A program made the position numbers and the translations under genes. From Clostridiales bacterium (GTDB taxonomy: Bacteria; Bacillota; Clostridia; Oscillospirales; Oscillospiraceae): a stretch of 6,452 nt of DNA. The DNA lies in assembly GCA_021200895.1 (NCBI GenBank), contig JAJQFX010000090.1, forward strand, positions 1-6,452, in the 5' to 3' direction. The notes beneath the pieces were generated by a model that worked only from the letters and a program-made list of their open reading frames with translations, searched no databases and had not been told where the DNA came from. Of the stretch, positions 1 to 4,533 are shown piece after piece. Position 1 is the first letter of the stretch, and each line of letters begins with the position of its first letter.

Positions 1-112
1 CCTCCATCGCCCCGTCCCCCAGCGCGCCGTAAACGTCTACCCCCTTCGCCAGGCCGACCACCGCCGCCGCCAGCAGGATGGAGGGCATCAGCAGGGCGGT
101 CAGCAGCGTCAT
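1..112 (-). CDS. spmB: Spore maturation protein B, N-terminal fragment (cut by window edge)
   Basis: The visible 37 codons read from an ATG at 112-110 and run off the left edge. They encode a hydrophobic N-terminal helix followed by KGVDVYGALGDGAMEG, which matches the start of SpmB (in the family a helix, then a K-G-V-x-V-Y-x-x-F-x-x-G-A-K-E-G type segment). SpmB is an integral membrane protein of the nucleoside-recognition (Gate) family. In Bacillus it acts with SpmA in spore core dehydration and heat resistance. The start is supported by a GGAGG Shine-Dalgarno (minus strand, 125-121) 8 nt upstream. The ATG overlaps the spmA stop codon as ATGA, so the two are almost certainly translationally coupled. 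The gene order spmA-spmB is the usual one. Only the first helix and the conserved motif are visible, so integrity of the rest is unknown. Confidence 0.87.
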   Translation of the reverse strand, partial: MTLLTALLMPSILLAAAVVGLAKGVDVYGALGDGAME

Positions 113-693
113 AACTTCTCCCTCCCCATCCGCCGGAACAGCTTCGCCGCGCCTATCCCCGCGCACAGGGCCGCCAGGGAGGTCAGCCAGACGCAGGGCA
201 GGATGTCAAAGGGCGTCTCGCACCCGGCGGCGCTCCGCACCGCGGCGATAGTGGTGGGAATCAGCTGGATGGACGCCGTGTTGCACACCACGAAGAGGCA
301 CAGGCTGTCGGAGGCCACGCCGGGGCTGCTGCGGGCCATCCGCTGGGCGGCCTGTATCCCCAGGGGGGTGGCGGCGTTGCCCAGCCCCAGCAGGTTGGCG
401 GAGACGTTGGCGGAAATCAGCGCCATCGTCTCCCCGTCCTCCCGCACCTCCGGGAAGAGCCGCCCCAGCACCGGACGGAGCCGCCGTTGCAGTCCCTCCA
501 ACATCCCGCACCGGCGCATGACCTCCATCACCCCCATCCACAGGCAGAGCATCCCCGCCATGGAAAGGCACAGCTCCACAGCCGCCTGAGCCCCCTCCGC
601 CGCCGCAGCGGAGACCGCCCCCAGGGAGCCGGTGGCCCCGCCGCACAGGAGGCTGAGGGCGACCATCGCCGTCCAAAGAACCGTCATTGCCAT
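109..693 (-). CDS. spmA: Spore maturation protein A
   Basis: This complete 194-residue membrane protein has the usual SpmA length (about 196 residues in Bacillus). It has several hydrophobic segments, roughly residues 4-28, 36-57, 95-113, 128-150 and 164-184. The diagnostic nucleoside-recognition (Gate) motif ANVSANLLGLGNAATPLG lies at residues 95-112. A second conserved stretch, CNTASIQLIPTTIAAVR, is at 137-153. SpmA and SpmB act together in the sporulating cell and are needed in Bacillus for normal core dehydration and heat resistance; the exact transported or sensed molecule is not established. The start at 693 is preceded by a modest AGGGTG site 8 nt upstream. A second Met two codons later (687) is an alternative. 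The gene overlaps spmB by ATGA. In Bacillus, spmA follows dacB; here it is instead first in its unit and faces an abrB-like gene. Confidence 0.93.
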   Translation of the reverse strand: MAMTVLWTAMVALSLLCGGATGSLGAVSAAAAEGAQAAVELCLSMAGMLCLWMGVMEVMRRCGMLEGLQRRLRPVLGRLFPEVREDGETMALISANVSANLLGLGNAATPLGIQAAQRMARSSPGVASDSLCLFVVCNTASIQLIPTTIAAVRSAAGCETPFDILPCVWLTSLAALCAGIGAAKLFRRMGREKL

Positions 694-792
694 CGTTTCA
701 TCACCCTGTCCACTCTATGCGCCGAATGTGGCGTTCATGCCGCTGGAGCCGCAACTTTTTTCAGAACATCAAACGATATTTCGCGATTTTTC

Positions 793-821
793 TTGACTTT
801 CGATGGGAAATCATGTACAAT
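793..821 (+). promoter_or_regulatory. Sigma-A-type promoter for the abrB-like gene
   Basis: TTGACT (793-798) and TACAAT (816-821) are separated by 17 bp, each one base from the sigma-A consensus (TTGACA, TATAAT). The transcription start would fall near 828, giving a leader of about 42 nt before the ATG at 870. The surrounding sequence is clearly AT-richer than the flanking genes. This is the only promoter in the window that I consider convincing. Confidence 0.85.
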
Positions 822-830
822 ACAACTAGC

Positions 831-849
831 AAAATTACAAGAAAATTTT
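831..849. promoter_or_regulatory. AT-rich inverted repeat, candidate autoregulatory operator
   Basis: AAAATT (831-836) and AATTTT (844-849) form a short inverted repeat with a 7-nt spacer just downstream of the predicted transcription start. Bacillus AbrB binds AT-rich, poorly conserved sites and represses its own gene. The position and composition would suit an operator for the product of this gene, but there is no strict motif to match. The assignment is inference. Confidence 0.3.
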
Positions 850-857
850 TGATGAAT

Positions 858-862
858 GGAGG
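858..862 (+). promoter_or_regulatory. Shine-Dalgarno GGAGG that fixes the abrB-like start
   Basis: GGAGG ends 7 nt before the ATG at 870. It rules out the in-frame ATG at 852, which lies upstream of this site, has no site of its own, and would add the non-family residues MNGGGS. Confidence 0.85.
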
Positions 863-869
863 GGGAAGC

Positions 870-1112
870 ATGAAATCAACAGGTATTGTGCGCAAAGTGG
901 ATGAATTGGGCCGAATCGTGCTGCCAATCGAACTGCGCAGAACGCTGGACATTGCCGAGCGGGATGCGCTGGAGATTTATGTAGATGGCGCTTCGATCGT
1001 GCTGCGGAAATATCTGCCGTCCTGCCTCTTTTGTGACAGTTCGGAGAACGTAGTCACGTTTGAAGGGAAGACGGTTTGCCGGGCTTGCCTGGAAAAGCTG
1101 AAGTCCCTGTAA
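870..1112 (+). CDS. AbrB-family transition-state regulator with Cys4 tail
   Basis: This is an 80-residue DNA-binding protein. Residues 1-47 are the AbrB/MazE/SpoVT swapped-hairpin domain, with KSTGIVRKVDELGRIVLPIE (residues 2-21) and RRTLDIAERDALEIYVDG (23-40). It is almost the same as Bacillus subtilis AbrB over this half. The C-terminal half differs from Bacillus AbrB: it carries CLFC (52-55) and CRAC (70-73), two CxxC pairs 14 residues apart that look like a small zinc-binding knuckle. From memory this architecture recurs in clostridial AbrB-like proteins. AbrB proteins act as dimers or tetramers that repress post-exponential genes during growth. The gene has its own sigma-A promoter and a terminator close behind it, so it is monocistronic. 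It is divergent from spmA and could influence it through the shared intergenic region. The family is certain; orthology to abrB itself is not, so no symbol is given. Confidence 0.92.
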   Translation: MKSTGIVRKVDELGRIVLPIELRRTLDIAERDALEIYVDGASIVLRKYLPSCLFCDSSENVVTFEGKTVCRACLEKLKSL

Positions 1113-1141
1113 ACCGCCACTCGGAACATCACATCACTTGC

Positions 1142-1187
1142 CGCAGCGCCAGAACCTCTCCGAGGCTCTGGCGCTGCGTTCTGCTTT
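1142..1187 (+). terminator. Intrinsic terminator of the abrB-like gene
   Basis: A 12-bp perfect stem (1142-1153 with 1167-1178, CGCAGCGCCAGA / TCTGGCGCTGCG) is extended past an A-C mismatch by CCTC/GAGG around a TCC loop. It is followed on the plus strand by the T-rich tail TTCTGCTTT. It starts 29 nt after the stop codon at 1112. The T-tract is interrupted, so termination may be incomplete, but the opposite strand has no T-run here. Confidence 0.75.
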
Positions 1188-1200
1188 GGGCCAGAAGGAC

Positions 1201-1236
1201 AAAAAGCGGCGGGCCTCCGAATCGGAGACCCGCCGC
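1201..1236 (-). terminator. Intrinsic terminator of the GH3-GtrA unit
   Basis: GCGGCGGG (1206-1213) pairs with CCCGCCGC (1229-1236). After a C-A mismatch, CTCCG (1215-1219) pairs with CGGAG (1223-1227) around a 3-nt loop. On the minus strand the stem is followed by TTTTT (plus-strand A-run 1201-1205), a textbook terminator for leftward transcription. It lies about 50 nt beyond the stop codon of the GtrA-like gene and 28 bp from the opposing abrB terminator. Confidence 0.9.
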
Positions 1237-1285
1237 CCTGTGATGGGCCGCTGTCAGCCCACCGCGTATGGGAACGCGAAAACGC

Positions 1286-1888
1286 TTACTTGTCCGCCTT
1301 GCCCTTGCCCTCGCCCCAGCCGGGTGCGAAGATGGTGTTGTCCACGGCGAAGATGATAACCATAGCCACGCCGCCGGTCACAATGGTGGTGACAATGCTC
1401 TGAACAGTGTTGCGCAGGGCATCGTTGGCAATCAGCGCGATGACCACCGGATTCCAGACGCAGGTGAACAGGTTCATCACCAGGAACACGGCGATGGTGG
1501 CCAGCAGGTGCATCCCGATTTGGGGCACCAGGGGGCCGTGGCTCTTAAAGGTCACGTTGCGCTGGAGGGGGAAGTTGACGCACTCGCCCAGGAAGATGGT
1601 GGTCAGGTTGGCCAGGGTGTAGGCCAGGCCACCGCTGGCCAGGGAGTTACCGATGATGGCCAGGTTGAAATCCACGCCCAGCACGGTCAGCGGGATGTTG
1701 GGCCAGAGCCACTCGGCGTCGCCCACAATGCCCTCGTAGAAAGACGGCAGGAACATCAGCAGCAGCATCTTCAGGAAGGTCACCACATAGCTGAAAATGA
1801 CGAACAGGCCGCCCTTGCGAATCCACTCGCCAGCCTTGGGGTGCTTCTCACAAAAGCCGTTCCAGATACCCATCAGTTTGTCTTTCAT
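1286..1888 (-). CDS. GtrA-like four-helix membrane protein
   Basis: This 200-residue protein has four predicted transmembrane helices, at about residues 27-47, 84-104, 122-145 and 163-183. The helix-2 end plus loop GECVNFPLQRNVTFKS (101-116) matches the GtrA family signature, a helix followed by N-x-x-x-x-R-x-x-x-F. GtrA proteins are small membrane proteins associated with transfer or flipping of polyprenyl-phosphate-linked sugars in cell-surface glycan synthesis; the mechanism is inferred for most members. It is longer than the usual 120-150 residues because of a loop of about 36 residues between helices 1 and 2 (48-83) and a polar Gly/Lys-rich tail. The ATG at 1888 has AAAGGAG (1904-1898) 9 nt upstream. 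It begins only 20 nt after the GH3 stop, so the two are co-transcribed. The specific substrate is unknown. Confidence 0.78.
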   Translation of the reverse strand: MKDKLMGIWNGFCEKHPKAGEWIRKGGLFVIFSYVVTFLKMLLLMFLPSFYEGIVGDAEWLWPNIPLTVLGVDFNLAIIGNSLASGGLAYTLANLTTIFLGECVNFPLQRNVTFKSHGPLVPQIGMHLLATIAVFLVMNLFTCVWNPVVIALIANDALRNTVQSIVTTIVTGGVAMVIIFAVDNTIFAPGWGEGKGKADK

Positions 1889-1908
1889 AGATGTTTTCTC
1901 CTTTCAAA

Positions 1909-4335
1909 TCAGTGCATACCGTCCGCCTTTTTCTTCACGCTCAGCTGGTGGAAGAATCCGCCGATGATTTTGCCGAGGCCCTTGAAGAATGCGATAGCGT
2001 GGCCGTTGACGATAGTCAGGATGCCCTCGCACATGGACTGGGAGCACATACCGCCCGCCATCTTGCCGATGGCGCGGAAGGGCATATTGTAGATGAAGGT
2101 GATGTTCAGGTCAGGCTGGCCCTTCTCGATGCTCTTGTTCAGCAGGGAGGTCAAAATCTTGTAGACCAGGCGGGCCTTCAGGCTCTTGGCGTAGTACAGC
2201 TGGCAAATGGCGTCGTTCATCTGCAAGGTGCCGCTCCAGTGTCCGTCGGGGATGGGACGGCCCAGCAGCGTCTCGAACTCCTGGTCGGAGACCTTCGTGA
2301 TTTTGCCGGAGGCATAGCTGGGCAGCTTGCTCATGTCATAAGGCAGCTCCGCGTCGGTGCCCTGAACGGTGACGGTGCCGCTGAGCTTGATGTCGGCCAC
2401 GCTGGCGCCGATGAGGATGTCATACTCGCCGGACTCCACCTCGAACTGGTTGGTCTTGACGTTGAAGTAGCGGAACGCCTTATCGTCCAGGGGGATGGTG
2501 ACGGTCTTGCTCTCACCAGCCTTCAGGAACACCTTCTGGAAGCCCTTCAGCTCCTTGACGGGGCGGAACACGCCCTTGCACTTGGCGCTGACGTACAGCT
2601 GCGCCACCTCTGCGCCGTCCCGGTCGCCGGTGTTGGTCAGGGTGAAGGTGGCCTCCTTGTCAGAAACGGTCAGGTCGCTGTAGGCAAACGTGGTGTAGCT
2701 CAGGCCGTAGCCGAAGGGGAACAGGACGGGGACGCCCGCCGTCTCAAAGTAACGGTAGCCCACATACAGGCTCTCGCGGTACTCCACCGTGCGCTCCTTG
2801 GCGGGGAAGTAGGGGGCGGTGGGGGTGTCGGAATACTCCAGGGGATAGCTCTCAGACAGCTTGCCGGAGGGGTTCACCTCGCCCATGATGGCCTTCAGCG
2901 CGGCGGCCGCACCGGCCTGGCCGCACAGATAGCCGTGAATCAGGGCCTTGCACTCGTTCAGCCAGGGCATTTCCACGGCGGAACCGGCGCTCATCACCGC
3001 CACCACGTTGGGGTTCACCTTGCTGACGGCGTGAATCAGGCTGATTTGGCTCTGGGGCAGCCGCATATGGGCGCGGTCCAGGCCCTCGGACTCGGAAATC
3101 TCGTCCAGGCCGATGTACAGCAGCACCACGTCCGCCTTCCCGGCCAGCTCCACCGCCTTCTTCTCCATGGCGGGGTCGCCTGCGCCGGTGCGGGGATACC
3201 CGGCCTCGAAGCCCACCACGTTCAGGTCGAAGTTGCCGATAACGTCCATGGCGTGGTCCAGCTTGGTGCAGTTCACCACGGAGGAGCCAGCGCCCTGATA
3301 GCGGGCCTTCTGGGCAAACTCGCCAATGACGGCCACCTTGGTACCCTTGCTCAGGGGCAGGATGTTCTCCTCATTCTTCAGCAGGACAATGGACTGCTCG
3401 CTGGCCTTCTCCGCCATGGCGTGATGGGCCTCCACGTCGAAGCTGGTGCCCTTGACGGCATCGCAGGCGGCGCGGGTGGGCAGGATAACGTCCAGAATCT
3501 CGTCCACGCGGGTGTCCACGATGTCCTCAGAGATGCGGCCATCCTTCACGGCCTGAATCAGCTCCTCATCGGAGTCGCCGCCGGTGGTGGGCATTTCCAG
3601 GTGGGAACCGGCGCGGACGCCCTCCACATGGTCATTGGATGCGCCCCAGTCGGACACCACGAAGCCGTCAAAGCCCCACTCGTCCCGGAGGATCTCCTGG
3701 AGGAGGTGATAGTTCTCGTTGGAGTAGACGCCGTTCACCATGTTGTAGGAGGACATGATGCTCCGGGCCTTGCCTTCCTTCACGGCGATTTCAAAGCCGG
3801 TCAGGTAAATCTCCCGCAGGGTGCGCTCGTCCACCACGGAGTCGGAGGCCATCCGGCGCAGCTCGATGTTGTTGGCGGCGAAGTGCTTGGGGCAGGCGGA
3901 GATGCCCTTGGACTGAATGCCCCGGATGTAACCGGCGGCCATCTTACCGGCCAGATAGGGATCCTCGCTGAAATACTCAAAGTCACGGCCGCACAGGGGG
4001 GAGCGTTTGATGTTCAGGCCGGGGCCAAGGAGGACGGACACGTCCTGCACGGCGGCCTCTTCGCCCAGATACTGACCCATTTCCTCGCCCAGGGCGGGGT
4101 CCCAGCTGTTGGCCATAGTGGCGGCGGTGGGGAAGCAGGTGGCGGGGACAGAGCCGTTCAGACCCAGCTGGTCGCCTGCACCCTCCTGCTTGCGGATGCC
4201 GTGGGGGCCGTCGGACAGGCTGATGCTGGGGACGCCTGCACTGTCAACAGACCGGGTAGCCCAGAAGTCCCGGCCGGAGAGCAGGTAGCACTTCTGCTCC
4301 AGTGTCATTTTGGAGATGATGTCCTGATGTTTCAT
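1909..4335 (-). CDS. Glycoside hydrolase family 3 beta-glucosidase/xylosidase-like, cytoplasmic
   Basis: This is an 808-residue GH3 enzyme in the conventional domain order. The TIM-barrel domain (about 10-290) contains SDGPHG (41-46), GRDFEYFSEDP (116-126), the substrate-binding KHF (150-152) and the nucleophile motif FVVSDWG (225-231, Asp229). The alpha/beta sandwich domain (about 313-545) carries ESEGLDR (415-421), where Glu417 is the likely acid/base, and ends in FPFGYGLSYTTF. A fibronectin-III-like domain (about 553-650) follows. There is no PA14 insert. A C-terminal extension of about 130 residues (from about 680) ends in amphipathic segments and a KKK tail. No signal peptide is present, so the enzyme is cytoplasmic. 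It should release terminal beta-linked glucose or a similar sugar by a retaining mechanism; exact specificity cannot be read from sequence. The frame stays open upstream to 4443, but the ATG at 4335 has AAAGGA 8 nt upstream and begins where family homology begins. Confidence 0.95.
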   Translation of the reverse strand: MKHQDIISKMTLEQKCYLLSGRDFWATRSVDSAGVPSISLSDGPHGIRKQEGAGDQLGLNGSVPATCFPTAATMANSWDPALGEEMGQYLGEEAAVQDVSVLLGPGLNIKRSPLCGRDFEYFSEDPYLAGKMAAGYIRGIQSKGISACPKHFAANNIELRRMASDSVVDERTLREIYLTGFEIAVKEGKARSIMSSYNMVNGVYSNENYHLLQEILRDEWGFDGFVVSDWGASNDHVEGVRAGSHLEMPTTGGDSDEELIQAVKDGRISEDIVDTRVDEILDVILPTRAACDAVKGTSFDVEAHHAMAEKASEQSIVLLKNEENILPLSKGTKVAVIGEFAQKARYQGAGSSVVNCTKLDHAMDVIGNFDLNVVGFEAGYPRTGAGDPAMEKKAVELAGKADVVLLYIGLDEISESEGLDRAHMRLPQSQISLIHAVSKVNPNVVAVMSAGSAVEMPWLNECKALIHGYLCGQAGAAAALKAIMGEVNPSGKLSESYPLEYSDTPTAPYFPAKERTVEYRESLYVGYRYFETAGVPVLFPFGYGLSYTTFAYSDLTVSDKEATFTLTNTGDRDGAEVAQLYVSAKCKGVFRPVKELKGFQKVFLKAGESKTVTIPLDDKAFRYFNVKTNQFEVESGEYDILIGASVADIKLSGTVTVQGTDAELPYDMSKLPSYASGKITKVSDQEFETLLGRPIPDGHWSGTLQMNDAICQLYYAKSLKARLVYKILTSLLNKSIEKGQPDLNITFIYNMPFRAIGKMAGGMCSQSMCEGILTIVNGHAIAFFKGLGKIIGGFFHQLSVKKKADGMH

Positions 4336-4349
4336 AATATCTTTCCTTT
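4336..4349 (-). promoter_or_regulatory. Ribosome binding site fixing the GH3 start
   Basis: On the minus strand AAAGGA (4349-4344), within a purine-rich GAGGAAAGGAAAG run, lies 8 nt before the ATG at 4335. The upstream in-frame ATG at 4443 would add 36 Arg/Cys-rich residues that do not resemble GH3 and come from the GC-rich leader, so it is rejected. Confidence 0.8.
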
Positions 4350-4456
4350 CCTCTAAAGAATTGCTCAGTTGTATCAGTCGTCCGTTGCAGCTAAGACAAC
4401 ACCGCGCAGCTCGGCTCCGCCGGGCTGCCGGGTCTTGCCTCACCTGGGGGCAGGGT

Positions 4457-4494
4457 GCCGGTATACCGGCCTCCCCACGGAGGGGGAGGCCGGT
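4457..4494. other. GC-rich hairpin overlapping a palindrome between the two GH3 genes
   Basis: A perfect 12-bp stem (4465-4476 with 4483-4494, ACCGGCCTCCCC / GGGGAGGCCGGT) closes a 6-nt loop. Its left half is also part of a perfect 14-bp palindrome, GCCGGTATACCGGC (4457-4470), so the segment 4465-4470 can pair with either flank. On neither strand is it followed by a T-run, so it is not a standard intrinsic terminator. It lies 40 nt after the stop of the upstream GH3 gene on the minus strand. It could slow or partly stop transcription, protect the 3' end of the mRNA, or be a dispersed repeat. The remainder of the 198-nt gap (4336-4533) shows no gene and no promoter I can defend. Confidence 0.6.
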
Positions 4495-4533
4495 TGGGTG
4501 GATGCGTTACAAGCCTGAGAGGCAGTCAGAGGG

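Noticed and set aside
206..676. A 156-codon Gly/Pro/Arg-rich frame inside spmA on the same strand
   Set aside because: It is a +1-type shadow of spmA with low-complexity composition; spmA itself is strongly supported.
711..740. Possible sporulation-sigma promoter for spmA (minus strand GCATGAA, 14 nt, CATAGAGT)
   Set aside because: The -10 resembles the sigma-E consensus, but the -35 matches poorly and the leader would be so short that the ribosome binding site would lie at the transcript end.
1277..1290. CGAAAACGCTTACT resembling a catabolite-responsive element
   Set aside because: It has two mismatches to the cre core and sits over the stop codon of the last gene of its unit, far from any promoter it could control.
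1268..2092. A 274-codon plus-strand open frame with many His, Gln and Asp residues
   Set aside because: It lies antisense to the GtrA-like gene and the end of the GH3 gene, has no ribosome binding site, and has a composition typical of a shadow frame.
1891..4356. An 821-codon open frame on the plus strand covering the whole GH3 gene
   Set aside because: It is antisense to a clear GH3 enzyme with all catalytic motifs. Its translation is rich in Gly, His, Val, Leu and Ala with no recognisable domain. High GC and codon bias in the real gene remove stop codons from this frame.
4368..4400. Weak hairpin with GTTGT/ACAAC arms in the GH3 leader, and a possible TTGTCT promoter box on the minus strand
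   Set aside because: The stem is only five base pairs plus a wobble-containing extension, and no acceptable -10 sits at the right spacing from TTGTCT.
4336..4443. N-terminal extension of the GH3 enzyme starting at 4443
   Set aside because: The added residues are Arg/Cys-rich and unlike GH3, and a good ribosome binding site precedes the ATG at 4335.
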